From Mesorhizobium waimense (GTDB lineage: Bacteria; Pseudomonadota; Alphaproteobacteria; Rhizobiales; Rhizobiaceae), in contig NZ_QZWZ01000009.1 in NCBI RefSeq assembly GCF_003601975.1, positions 124,001-188,000 of the forward strand: DNA of 64,000 bases, read 5' to 3'. Position 1 is the first letter of the stretch, and each line of letters begins with the position of its first letter. The notes beneath the pieces are model-generated. The model was given only the letters and a program-made list of their open reading frames with translations, made no database searches and was not told where the DNA came from. Shown here piece by piece: positions 49,648 through 58,633 of the stretch. The translations under genes were made by a program, and so were the position numbers.

Positions 49648-50733
49648 TCAGGCGTCGAACTGACAGCCGGGCGTCGAACGCGAAAGCGCGATCTCCTCCG
49701 CGTCCATCTCGGCCTCGATGCCATCGAACAGCGGCGTCGTCATGTAGCGTTCCCCGGTGTCGGGCAGCATGCACAGGATCACCGATCCGGCCGGCGATGT
49801 CCCGGCGATCTGGCGTGCCACGGCAAAAGTGGCGCCACCGGAGATGCCGGTGAAGATCCCCTCCTGCTGCGCCAGCGCCTTGGCCCATTTGATGCCTTCG
49901 GGCCCGGCGATCGGCACCACCTCGTCATAGTGGCGTTTGTCGATCGCTTCCTGCAGGACCTTGGGGATGAAATCCGGGGTCCAGCCCTGGATCGGATGCG
50001 GCTCGAAGGCCGGGTGGCTGGCGGCCGGTGCGCCATTAGTACCACGCTCCTGCGGCTTGCCGCTGCCGACAAGCTGCGCATTGGCCGGCTCGGTGAGCAC
50101 AATCCGGGTCTCCGGCCGCTCGCGGCGCAACACGCGCGCCACGCCGGCAACGGTGCCGCCGGTGCCATAGCCAGTGACGAAGCAGTCGAGCCGCGAGCCA
50201 GCGAAATCATTTATGATCTCGCGCGCCGTGGTCGCTTCGTGAATGGCCGCATTCGCTTCGGTCTCGAACTGACGGGCCAGGAACCAGCCATTGGCTTCGG
50301 CGAGTTCCACCGCCTTCTTGTACATGCCGAAACCCTTCTGGGCACGCGGCGTCAGCACCACCTTGGCGCCCAGCATGCGCATCAGCTTGCGGCGCTCGAC
50401 GGAGAAACTGTCGGCCATCGTCACCACCAGCGGATAGCCCTTCTGAGCGCAAACCATGGCAAGCCCGATTCCGGTATTGCCGCTGGTAGCCTCGACCACC
50501 GTCTGGCCCGGCTTCAGCGCGCCGCTGCGCTCGGCTTCCTCGATGATGTTGAGCGCCAGCCGGTCCTTCACGGAGGCACCGGGGTTGAAGAATTCGGCCT
50601 TCACATAGATCGTCGCATGGGCCGGGCCGAGATTGTTGATACGGATCACCGGCGTGTCCCCTACCGTGTCGAGAATGCTGTCGAACAGGCGGCCGCGGCC
50701 GGCGGTGGTTCTGATTTTCAACTGATGCAACAT
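49648..50733 (-). CDS. cysK: Cysteine synthase (O-acetylserine sulfhydrylase family)
   Basis: A 361-residue PLP enzyme forming cysteine from O-acetylserine and sulfide. Cofactor K56 is in NPGASVKDRLALN, the substrate loop is EATSGNTGIGLAM, and the phosphate loop is GTGGTVAGV. It is longer than typical CysK (about 310-325): there is an insert before the PIQGWTPDFIP motif (KPQERGTNGAPAASHPAFEP) and a C-terminal tail. Upstream is the divergent BTAD/TPR regulator, which may control it. Confidence 0.9.
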   Translation of the reverse strand: MLHQLKIRTTAGRGRLFDSILDTVGDTPVIRINNLGPAHATIYVKAEFFNPGASVKDRLALNIIEEAERSGALKPGQTVVEATSGNTGIGLAMVCAQKGYPLVVTMADSFSVERRKLMRMLGAKVVLTPRAQKGFGMYKKAVELAEANGWFLARQFETEANAAIHEATTAREIINDFAGSRLDCFVTGYGTGGTVAGVARVLRRERPETRIVLTEPANAQLVGSGKPQERGTNGAPAASHPAFEPHPIQGWTPDFIPKVLQEAIDKRHYDEVVPIAGPEGIKWAKALAQQEGIFTGISGGATFAVARQIAGTSPAGSVILCMLPDTGERYMTTPLFDGIEAEMDAEEIALSRSTPGCQFDA

Positions 50734-50913
50734 GTCTGGTCTCCCTTTGTGTCGTCACGAGCCGGTTACAAACCGGCGGTTTGGGCGGCGAGGTTTCGAG
50801 ACTTTGCCGCGTTACAATTCCCGACTTGCCGGCAGTGCGGCAACCGCGACAGCCGGCGCTAGATTTCGCTGCCGGATGCACCTTGTCGCATTCGGTGATA
50901 GAACAGGGACCGA

Positions 50914-52974
50914 TTGGCCAGCGTGGTAGCAACCGTGGAATTGCCCGTGGAATCCGTCCAAGAGACTCTGGATGGCGAGGTGGCCGGCCTTTCCGTGCGC
51001 CTGCTCGGGCCGCTGACGATTCTGCGCGGCGGTGTTCCGATCGCATTGCCGGCATCGCGCAAACTGCGTGCGCTGCTTGCCTATCTCACGCTCACGCCGC
51101 ATGCCGTCGGGCGCAGTCGCCTGTGCGAGCTTCTGTGGGATGTGCCGAACGACCCGCGGGGCGAGCTTCGCTGGTGCCTCAGCAAGCTGCGCGGTGTTCT
51201 CGACAACCCTGATGTCAGCAGGGTCGAAACGCAGGGCGACACGGTCGGGCTGCGCCTGGACGGTGTGTCAGTCGATGCCGTCGAGATCGCCGCTGCCGCG
51301 GCGGCGGGAATAGGAACACTTGCTCCGGAACGGCTGCGGGCGCTGTCGGACCTGTTCGCCGGCGATTTCCTCGATGGGCTGGAGCTGGACCGCTGTCCGC
51401 ATTTCGACAGCTGGCTGGTTGCGCAGCGCCGCCGGTTCACCTCGTGCCATATCGCCATCCTGGAGCATCTGGTCAGCACCTTGCCGGCGGGCTCCGACGG
51501 CGTCTCGCCCTATCTCGACAGATGGCTGGAACTCGCGCCCTTCGACGTCCGCGCGCATGTGGCGCTGCTGGAGAACCTGACCAGGCGGGGCCAGATCGGC
51601 CAGTGCGAGGAACACCTTGTTGTCGCCGCCCAGCTGTTTCACTCGGAAGAGCTGGAATTCGCACCCGTGCGCGAGGCATGGCGCGCGATCAAGGACCGGC
51701 AGTCGGATGCGGCGCCAGGTGCGCAGCCGGCGATTGCCTTCGCGCCCCAGGTTCCGATCGCGCTTACCGAACCGGATGCCGCCGCATCGCGCCAGGCCTC
51801 GCTCGCGGTGATGCCGTTTGTCGAGCATGCCGGCACCGACGGCGTTCGCGGTGGGCTGGCCGACGGCATGACCCACGACATCATCACCCGCCTCGCCAAG
51901 CTCAGGGATTTCTTCGTCATCGCGCGTGGGTCGATGTTCGCGCTGGCCGAGAAAAACATCGCGCCGGAGGATGCAGGGCGCCGGCTGAACGTCGATTACG
52001 TGGCCACCGGAACCGTCCGCAGCGTGGCGGGCCGCGTTATCGTCTCGGTCGAACTCATCGAGGTGCGCACCGCAAGGATTGTCTGGGCCGAGACCTTCGA
52101 GCGCAAGCCGGACGACATCTTCATCGTGCTCGACGATATCGGCAACAGCATCGTCTCCTCGATCGCGGCCGAGATAGCCACGGTCGAACGCAACCGCGCC
52201 ATGCTGAAGGCACCCAACTCGCTCAATGCCTGGGAAGCCTACCACCGAGGCCTCTGGCACATGTACCGCTTCACCCGCACGGAGAACGAACTGGCCCAGC
52301 AGTTCTTCGGCATGGCCTTGAAGCAGGACCCGACCTTCGCCCGCGCCTATGCCGGCCTCTCCTTCACCCATTGGCAGAACGCCTTCCAGCGCTGGGGCGA
52401 TCGCGACCAGGAAACCGCGCTTGCCTTCGAAAGCGCCGGCCAAAGCCTGCTGGTCGACGACCACAACCCTGCCGCCCACTGGGCCATGGGCCGCGCGCTG
52501 TGGCTGCGCGGCGAAAAAGACGGGTCTTTGCTCGAACTGGAAAGGGCCGTCGACCTCAGCCCGAACTTCGCGCTAGGCCACTACGCGCTGTCCTTCGTGC
52601 AATCCCAGTCGGGCGATCCGAAGGCGGCGATAGGCGCATCCGACCATTCGCGGCACCTCAGCCCGTTCGATCCGCTGCTGTTCGGCATGCTGGGGTCACG
52701 GGCCATGGCACTTGCCCGGCTCGGCCAGTTCGACGAGGCGGCCGAATGGGCGCTGAAAGCGGCCGCACGGCCCAACGCCCACACCATCATCCTGTCGATC
52801 GCAGCGCACTGCCTGGCGCTGGCGGGCCGGCAGGATGAGGCACGAAACTTCGCTGCCGCCATCCGCAAGACGCTGCCGGATTACCGCGCCGACGATTTCA
52901 TCGCCACCTTCCGCTTCGATTCCGAGGGGGAGGCCCTGTTTCGGAATGGCGCCAGGCTCATCGGCTTGAATTGA
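50914..52974 (+). CDS. SARP/BTAD-type regulator with TolB/FlgO-like and TPR domains
   Basis: A 686-residue soluble protein. The N-terminal winged-helix DNA-binding domain (about 28-100, LSVRLLGPLTILRGGVPIA) is followed by a BTAD domain. A FlgO/TolB-N-like beta domain (about 295-415) has SLAVMPFVEHAGTDGVRGGL and RLNVDYVATGTVRSVAGRVI. C-terminal TPR repeats span about 430-660. This layout is common in rhizobial regulators of the CadC/adenylate-cyclase-like group. Start TTG 50914 with AGGGA upstream. Divergent from cysK; the signal is unknown. Confidence 0.85.
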   Translation: MASVVATVELPVESVQETLDGEVAGLSVRLLGPLTILRGGVPIALPASRKLRALLAYLTLTPHAVGRSRLCELLWDVPNDPRGELRWCLSKLRGVLDNPDVSRVETQGDTVGLRLDGVSVDAVEIAAAAAAGIGTLAPERLRALSDLFAGDFLDGLELDRCPHFDSWLVAQRRRFTSCHIAILEHLVSTLPAGSDGVSPYLDRWLELAPFDVRAHVALLENLTRRGQIGQCEEHLVVAAQLFHSEELEFAPVREAWRAIKDRQSDAAPGAQPAIAFAPQVPIALTEPDAAASRQASLAVMPFVEHAGTDGVRGGLADGMTHDIITRLAKLRDFFVIARGSMFALAEKNIAPEDAGRRLNVDYVATGTVRSVAGRVIVSVELIEVRTARIVWAETFERKPDDIFIVLDDIGNSIVSSIAAEIATVERNRAMLKAPNSLNAWEAYHRGLWHMYRFTRTENELAQQFFGMALKQDPTFARAYAGLSFTHWQNAFQRWGDRDQETALAFESAGQSLLVDDHNPAAHWAMGRALWLRGEKDGSLLELERAVDLSPNFALGHYALSFVQSQSGDPKAAIGASDHSRHLSPFDPLLFGMLGSRAMALARLGQFDEAAEWALKAAARPNAHTIILSIAAHCLALAGRQDEARNFAAAIRKTLPDYRADDFIATFRFDSEGEALFRNGARLIGLN

Positions 52975-53023
52975 ACTTCCAGGGCTGATGAGCGGCTGGC
53001 TCCGCCTAAGTATTTGTTTTTAC

Positions 53024-53066
53024 GCAATTCCGGACGGAAAACCGCTACGCACTTTCCTGGAATTGC
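53024..53066. repeat. Rhizobial palindromic intergenic repeat
   Basis: GCAATTCC (53024-53031) and GGAATTGC (53059-53066) flank GGACGGAAAACCGC, preceded by TATTTGTTTTTA. This is a frequent Mesorhizobium-type intergenic element; here it separates two convergent genes and reaches the stop of the persulfide dioxygenase. Confidence 0.7.
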
Positions 53067-53067
53067 T

Positions 53068-54105
53068 CTAATGGACGAGCGGTCCGTCCGCCTTCTTCCA
53101 GGCGTCGATGCCACCGTGGATGTGGCGGGCGCTGGCGATCCCAGCGTCCTGGGCGGCCTGAACCGCCATCGCCGAGCGTTCGCCAAAGGCGCAGTAGAAC
53201 AAAAGCCGCTTGCCGGTCGACCTGGCGAGTTCGTGCAGCATGCCGCCGGCGGCAATGTTTTCCTGCAGGCGGGGATAGGGCAGATGGATGGCGCCGGGGA
53301 TGACGCCATGCCGTTCACGCTCGGCATTCTCGCGCAGATCGATCAGCGCCACGTCGGACCTGCCGACCAGCGCAAGTGCGGCCTCGGCGGTGACCGACCA
53401 GCCCCGCCCGGCAATATCGTCCTGATGCAGTCCGACCTTCATGTTGGCCGGCACGGCGACGTCCATCATCTTCGGATTGGAGAGCTTGAGATTGTTCATG
53501 ATCTCGACGTATTCATCCGCTGACTTCACCTGCAGGCGCGGATTGAACGCCTTCTCCTCGCCGATGGTCGAGACGGTCTCGCCCTTGTAGTCATGCGCCG
53601 GATAGATCAGCGTCTCGTCGGGCAGCTTGAGCAGGCGGCCGAAGATCGATTCATATTGCTGGCGCGGATCGCCATTCTGGAAGTCGGTGCGGCCGGTGCC
53701 GCGGATGAGCAGCGTATCGCCGGTGAACACCCGGTCCGGCAGGATGAAGCTGTAGGAATCGTCTGTGTGGCCAGGCGTGTAGATCACGTCGAGCGCCAGC
53801 CCCTCTATGGCGAGCTTGTCGCCATCGGCAAGCCGCATCGACACCACGTCGGCCTTGGTCTGCTCGCCCATCACGGTGACGCAATGCGTCTTGTCGCGCA
53901 GCGCGCCGAGGCCGGTGATGTGGTCGGCATGCAGATGCGTGTCCACTGCCTTGACCAGCCTGAGGTCGAGTTCGTTGACGAGCTGAAGGTAGCGGTCGAC
54001 CTTCTCCAGCACCGGATCGATGATCAGCGCCTCGCCGCCCTTGCGGCTGGCGAGCAGGTAGGAGTAGGTCCCCGAAACGGAATCGAAGAGCTGTCGGAAG
54101 ATCAT
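53068..54105 (-). CDS. Persulfide dioxygenase-rhodanese fusion protein
   Basis: A 345-residue protein with an N-terminal metallo-beta-lactamase fold of ETHE1 type: THLHADHITG (H57, H59, D61, H62) and IYTPGHTDDSYSF. A C-terminal rhodanese domain has the catalytic C305 in YCAFGERS. Such fusions oxidise glutathione persulfide and transfer sulfane sulfur in sulfide detoxification. ATG 54105 starts at the MBL domain; an in-frame ATG upstream would add basic, non-homologous residues. Located 2.3 kb from cysK, suggesting a sulfide-handling locus. Confidence 0.9.
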   Translation of the reverse strand: MIFRQLFDSVSGTYSYLLASRKGGEALIIDPVLEKVDRYLQLVNELDLRLVKAVDTHLHADHITGLGALRDKTHCVTVMGEQTKADVVSMRLADGDKLAIEGLALDVIYTPGHTDDSYSFILPDRVFTGDTLLIRGTGRTDFQNGDPRQQYESIFGRLLKLPDETLIYPAHDYKGETVSTIGEEKAFNPRLQVKSADEYVEIMNNLKLSNPKMMDVAVPANMKVGLHQDDIAGRGWSVTAEAALALVGRSDVALIDLRENAERERHGVIPGAIHLPYPRLQENIAAGGMLHELARSTGKRLLFYCAFGERSAMAVQAAQDAGIASARHIHGGIDAWKKADGPLVH

Positions 54106-54289
54106 TCTGCCAATGCCCCGCTGTTGCATTCGCCCGCTTCGCGGGTGCAACGATCCGCGCAGCAGCCAGATGATGCCAATGTAGGGTTTCGGTGCCCTTC
54201 GGCCAAGCGGATACTGGTCACGGCATCGCGGGGCTGAACGGCTTCAGGACCGGCGCGAATGCCGGGATTTGATGCTGTTCTGCCTGCTT

Positions 54290-54580
54290 TCAACGGATGA
54301 CGGCGATCTTCCATGCGACCAGGGCAATTATCGCTGCCGCGCAAAAGAGGGTCGCCCAACCATGCCGCCCCATTGCATGCAGAACAAGAACAGCCAGCCC
54401 TGCGACAACTGCCGCAAGCGCTCCTTCGATATAGAAGACCTGATCCCCGTTCAGCTGCGCTCCAGTCGCCCCGCCGATCCTGAAGAATTCCAGGATCGAC
54501 CGCATCGCAATCACGAGCAGGACGCCGACCGCCGCTTGCGCGGCCCGCGGTTTGGACAACCAATTCCAAATCCGCTTCAG
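54290..54580 (-). CDS. Small membrane protein, hypothetical (non-canonical start)
   Basis: About 96 residues with three hydrophobic stretches: AVGVLLVIAMRSILEFF, IEGALAAVVAGLAVLVLHAM and TLFCAAAIIALVAW. There is no ATG, GTG or TTG at the expected position behind the AGAGG ribosome-binding site; CTG 54580 fits best, TTG 54559 is the alternative. It overlaps or abuts the choV stop (54592) and may be its last operon gene. No family recognised. Confidence 0.55.
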   Translation of the reverse strand: MKRIWNWLSKPRAAQAAVGVLLVIAMRSILEFFRIGGATGAQLNGDQVFYIEGALAAVVAGLAVLVLHAMGRHGWATLFCAAAIIALVAWKIAVIR

Positions 54581-54591
54581 GACCGTTTCCT

Positions 54592-55773
54592 CTACCTCCG
54601 CAGCACGGCGCTCAGCACGTCCCTGACACCGATGGCGCCGACAAAGCGCGACTGGTCGTCGAACAACGCCACCGGCGCCGTCTGCGAACGGTGCATGGCC
54701 ATCATCACCGTCTTCAGCGAGGTGCCTGGGGCTGCCCAGAACACCTGAGCGGTCTCCTCCGGCTGGGCTTCGATGTCGGTGCAGGACACCCACACCGCCG
54801 GCTTGCCGTCGCGCTCGGCCGCCGCCACCAACCCGTGCTCGTCGATCTTGAACCGCGTCGTCTTGCGCCGGTCGAGCCAGACCCAGCCGTCCGTGCTCTC
54901 CTCGAGGTCGCGGCGGTCGCGCATAACGTTCCAGGCAGTCAGCACCGACAAAGGATTCACATTGGCGATGAAGTCGCGGACATAGTCGTTGGCGGGGCGC
55001 AGCACGATGTCCTCCGGCGCGCCGGTCTGCACGATGCGTCCGCCTTCCATGATGGTGATGTGGGTGCCGATCTTCAGCGCCTCTTCCAGATCGTGGCTGA
55101 CGAAGATTATGGTCTTCTTCAACTCGGCTTGGAGCTGCAGCAACTCGTCCTGCAGCTTGGTCCGGATCAGCGGATCGAGCGCCGAAAACGGCTCGTCCAT
55201 CAACAGGATCGGCGCCTCGGTGGCAAAGGCGCGCGCCAGGCCGACGCGCTGCTGCATGCCGCCCGAGAGCTCGTGGGCGTATTTCTTCGACCACGGGTCG
55301 AGATTGACCAGCTTGAGCTGGCGCTGCACGCGCTCCTTGCGCTCGGCTTCCGGCACGCCGGCGAGCTCGAGGCCGAGGCCGACATTCTCCTCCACCGTGC
55401 GCCACGGCAGCAGGCCGAACTGCTGGAACACCATCGCCACCTGTTTCTGCCGCAGCCTTCTCAACGTCACCTCATCGCAGGTAACGACGTCGACCGTGCC
55501 GTCGCCGTCCTTGACCAGAACCTGGCCGCGCGAAACGACGTTCAGCCGGTTGACGGCCCTGAGCAGCGTCGACTTGCCTGAACCGGACAGACCCATGAGG
55601 ACCGAAATCTCACCCTCATGCACGGTCAGGCTGGCGCCGGCGCAGCCCAGCACATTGCCGGTCTTTTCAAGGATTTCGGCGCGGGTGGCGCCGCCGTCGA
55701 TGAGCGCCAGCGAACCGGCCTGGTCGGCGCCAAAGACGATATCGACGTTCTTGAAATCAACGGCGACGGTCAT
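54592..55773 (-). CDS. choV: Choline/glycine betaine ABC transporter ATP-binding protein
   Basis: A 393-residue ATPase of the QAT family. Walker A is GLSGSGKSTLL, signature LSGGMQQRVGLARA, and Walker B LLMDEPFSALDP. A C-terminal pair of degenerate CBS repeats ends AIGVRDVLSAVLRR. It powers the ChoXWV uptake of choline for osmoprotection or catabolism. Starts four bases inside choW, implying translational coupling. Confidence 0.93.
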   Translation of the reverse strand: MTVAVDFKNVDIVFGADQAGSLALIDGGATRAEILEKTGNVLGCAGASLTVHEGEISVLMGLSGSGKSTLLRAVNRLNVVSRGQVLVKDGDGTVDVVTCDEVTLRRLRQKQVAMVFQQFGLLPWRTVEENVGLGLELAGVPEAERKERVQRQLKLVNLDPWSKKYAHELSGGMQQRVGLARAFATEAPILLMDEPFSALDPLIRTKLQDELLQLQAELKKTIIFVSHDLEEALKIGTHITIMEGGRIVQTGAPEDIVLRPANDYVRDFIANVNPLSVLTAWNVMRDRRDLEESTDGWVWLDRRKTTRFKIDEHGLVAAAERDGKPAVWVSCTDIEAQPEETAQVFWAAPGTSLKTVMMAMHRSQTAPVALFDDQSRFVGAIGVRDVLSAVLRR

Positions 55774-56624
55774 TTCTTGCCTCCAACGCCAATACGGGTC
55801 ATTCGGTCGAGCACGATGGCGAGCACGACGATTGCGAGACCGGCTTCAAGCCCCAAGTCGATCCTGCGCGAGCCGAGCGCCCGGTTGATCTCGGTGCCGA
55901 GGCCGCCGGCCCCGATGAGGGCCGCGAACACCACCATCGACAGCGACAACATGATCGATTGTGTCAGGCCGGCCATGATGGTGGGCAGAGCCGAGGGCAG
56001 CTCGACCTTCCATAGGAGTTGTCTTTTGGTGGCGCCGAACGCCTCGCCGGCCTCGACGATCGACTTCGGTACCGAAGTGACGCCGAGATGGGTGAGACGA
56101 ACCGAAGTCGGGATGACGAAGATGATGGTAACGATGAGGCCGGGCGCGTTGCCAAGGCCGAACAGGGTCAGCACCGGGATCAGGTAGACGAAGGTCGGCA
56201 GCGTCTGCATCAGATCCAGCACGGGCAGCATGATGCGGTAGACTTTCGGCTTGTGCGCGGCCCAGATGCCGAGCGGCACGCCTATGGCCATCGAGGCGGC
56301 GGCGGCGGCAACCACCAGCACCAGCGTCTCCACCGTCTGCTTCCATAGGTTCTGGTTGAGGATGAAGAGCAGCCCGAGGAAGACGGCGACGGCCAGGCCC
56401 TTGGAGCGCTGCAGGAAATAGGCGAGCAGGGCGATCAGCGCGATGAGAAGAACGGGCGGCAACAGCAGAAGTCCGTCGACTATCCCGTCGAGCAGGAAAT
56501 TGAGGCTGTTGGAAAAAGTCCTGAAGACGGTATCGAAATTGTCTGTAAGAAAGCCGAAGAATGCCTTCCCCCACGGACCTATGGGGATCTTGTAGGCGAC
56601 CAGGAATTTCGAAATCGGATCCAT
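55770..56624 (-). CDS. choW: Choline ABC transporter permease
   Basis: A 284-residue inner-membrane permease, about six helices, with the BPD-type EAA loop (EAGEAFGATKRQLLWKVELP). It pairs with ChoX and ChoV. Separated from choX by 119 bp holding a strong hairpin, and overlapping choV by four bases. Confidence 0.92.
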   Translation of the reverse strand: MDPISKFLVAYKIPIGPWGKAFFGFLTDNFDTVFRTFSNSLNFLLDGIVDGLLLLPPVLLIALIALLAYFLQRSKGLAVAVFLGLLFILNQNLWKQTVETLVLVVAAAAASMAIGVPLGIWAAHKPKVYRIMLPVLDLMQTLPTFVYLIPVLTLFGLGNAPGLIVTIIFVIPTSVRLTHLGVTSVPKSIVEAGEAFGATKRQLLWKVELPSALPTIMAGLTQSIMLSLSMVVFAALIGAGGLGTEINRALGSRRIDLGLEAGLAIVVLAIVLDRMTRIGVGGKK

Positions 56625-56682
56625 CTTGCCCCTCTATGGCTGCGCCATCCTTGCCGGACGGTCATCTTGTCACAGGATATGA

Positions 56683-56717
56683 AAAAGGGCAGCCTTTTCC
56701 ACTATGGCTGCCCTTTT
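56683..56717. terminator. Intercistronic hairpin between choX and choW
   Basis: AAAAGGGCAGCC (56683-56694) and GGCTGCCCTTTT (56706-56717) form a 12-bp stem around an 11-nt loop. On the transcribed minus strand the stem ends in TTTTT, so it looks like a partial terminator or RNase-protective 3' hairpin behind choX. It would allow more ChoX than ChoW/ChoV. Confidence 0.8.
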
Positions 56718-56743
56718 CCGGTCACGCCGGATTCAAGGTCGGC

Positions 56744-57679
56744 TCAGCCTCCGAGCGCGGTCTTGACCGCCGCGGCGGCATCGCCGCCGTCGAAGGTGGT
56801 CACGCCGGCGATCCAGGGCGCAACCGCGTCCGGATGCTTCTTCAGCCAGTCGGTCGCGACCGTGTTGGCGTCGCCGCCCTTCAGGATCGCGTCCATCATC
56901 TCGCCTTCCATGTCGAGATTGAACTTCAGATTGGCGATGAACTTGCCGGCATTCGGGCACTCCGTGGTGTAGCCCTTGCGCACATTGGTATGCACAGTGG
57001 CAGCGCCGAAGCCGCTATCGCCCATGCCGTCGAGATAGGTGATCTTCATGGCGCCCATCACCGGATGCGGCGTCCAGCCGAGGAAGGCGATCCATTCGTT
57101 GTTCTTCATCGACTGCTCGGCCTGGGTGAGCATGCCGGCTTCCGAGGACTCGACCAGTTCGAAGCCTTCGAGATTGTCCTTCGGGTTCTTGATCATGTCG
57201 AGGATGATGCGGTTGCCGTCATTGCCGGCCTCGATGCCGTAGATCTTGCCGTCGAACTTGTCCTTGAACTTGCCGAGGTCGGTCAGCGTCTTGACGCCGG
57301 CGTCTGCGACATAGGTCGGCACGACGATGCCGTAGCCAGCACCGCTGAGGTTCTCACTGATGGTCTCGACCGAGCCGTCGGCGGTGTAGTCCTTGATGTC
57401 GTTGGTCATAGACGGCATCCAGTTGCCGAGGAAGACGTCGAGGTCCTTGTTCTTCAGCGAAGCCATGGTGACCGGAACCGACAGCTGGATCACCTGCGGC
57501 TCGTAGCCGAGCGCGGTGAGCAGCACCGAGGCGACACCGGTCGTCGCCTGGATGTCGGTCCAGCCGACATCGGAAAGACGCACCGCTTTGCAGCTTTCCG
57601 GGTCTCCGGCAAAGGCAGCGCCCGTGGACAGGAAAGCCGCCAGACCGAGGCCGGCGACGTAGGAATTCATACGCGACAT
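56744..57679 (-). CDS. choX: Choline-binding periplasmic protein
   Basis: A 311-residue periplasmic binding protein with a signal peptide (YVAGLGLAAFLSTGAAFA) and OpuAC-type two-lobe fold: VRLSDVGWTDIQATTGVASV, VFLGNWMPSMT, FLGWTPHPVM and DWLKKHPDAVAPWIAGV. The aromatic-rich choline pocket (Trp residues in WTDIQ, GNWMP, GWTPH) is present as in S. meliloti ChoX. First gene of choXWV, divergent from tdk. Confidence 0.94.
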   Translation of the reverse strand: MSRMNSYVAGLGLAAFLSTGAAFAGDPESCKAVRLSDVGWTDIQATTGVASVLLTALGYEPQVIQLSVPVTMASLKNKDLDVFLGNWMPSMTNDIKDYTADGSVETISENLSGAGYGIVVPTYVADAGVKTLTDLGKFKDKFDGKIYGIEAGNDGNRIILDMIKNPKDNLEGFELVESSEAGMLTQAEQSMKNNEWIAFLGWTPHPVMGAMKITYLDGMGDSGFGAATVHTNVRKGYTTECPNAGKFIANLKFNLDMEGEMMDAILKGGDANTVATDWLKKHPDAVAPWIAGVTTFDGGDAAAAVKTALGG

Positions 57680-57918
57680 AGATATTCTCCCATTGCGATT
57701 CTTTTGGCGAAGCGAAGGAACGGTTTTTATCTCCGCCTTGTTTCGTCAGCCAAACACCATTCTGGTGCGGTTTCAAGCACTAAGGCAATCACGATGAACG
57801 GCGCCGACTGGCCGATCAGCGACACCCGTGCCGCTTTTTTGATGGCAGGCGGCTTTTTCAGGGGAATGAGCCGGCGCGCCCCTCCCCGCACCGGGACAAC
57901 TCGGCTTAAAAGGGCGGG

Positions 57919-58530
57919 ATGGCGAAGCTGTATTTTAACTATGCGACGATGAATGCCGGCAAGACGACGATGCTCCTGCAGGCGTCCTACAATTATCGCG
58001 AACGAGGCATGACGACGATGCTGTTCGTCGCCGGCCACTACCGCAAGGGCGACACCGGGCTGATCTCGTCGCGCATCGGCCTGGAGACGGAGGCCGAGAT
58101 GTTCCGTGACGGCGACGACCTCTACGCCCGCGTCGCCGAGCATCACGACCACACGACCGTGCATTGCGTCTTCGTCGACGAGGCGCAGTTCCTCGACGAA
58201 GAGCAGGTCTGGCAACTCGCCCGCATCGCCGACCGGCTGAACATCCCGGTCATGTGCTACGGCCTGCGCACCGATTTCCAGGGTAAGCTGTTTTCCGGCT
58301 CGCGCGCGCTGCTGGCGATTGCCGACGATCTGCGCGAGGTGCGAACCATCTGCCGCTGCGGCCGCAAGGCGACGATGGTGGTACGCCTCGGCCCGGACGG
58401 CAAGGTGGCAAGACAGGGCGAGCAGGTGGCGATCGGCAAGGACGTCTATGTCTCGCTCTGCCGCCGCCACTGGGAAGAGGAAATGGGCAGGGCGACGCCC
58501 GACGATTTCATCGGCTTCACCAAGTCCTGA
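57919..58530 (+). CDS. tdk: Thymidine kinase (type II)
   Basis: A 203-residue thymidine kinase. Walker A is ATMNAGKTTMLLQ, the Asp-rich lasso follows VFVDEAQFLDEEQ, and a zinc ribbon (CRCG and CRRHW) lies near the C-terminus. It phosphorylates thymidine to dTMP in salvage. ATG 57919 gives MAKLYFNYA, the usual start. Monocistronic, between choX and a cytochrome c gene. Confidence 0.94.
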   Translation: MAKLYFNYATMNAGKTTMLLQASYNYRERGMTTMLFVAGHYRKGDTGLISSRIGLETEAEMFRDGDDLYARVAEHHDHTTVHCVFVDEAQFLDEEQVWQLARIADRLNIPVMCYGLRTDFQGKLFSGSRALLAIADDLREVRTICRCGRKATMVVRLGPDGKVARQGEQVAIGKDVYVSLCRRHWEEEMGRATPDDFIGFTKS

Positions 58531-58633
58531 CCGGCGCGGCGGCCTTTGCCGCCGGCTCTGCTGCAGCCGGATGCAGCGTTTGTTAAACCTCGCTCCTATA
58601 AACCCGTCAGCCAGAACTCTCCGGGGTCAGCCA

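Noticed and set aside
49588..50862. 424-codon plus-strand frame over cysK
   Set aside because: Antisense to a clear PLP enzyme, no homology seen.
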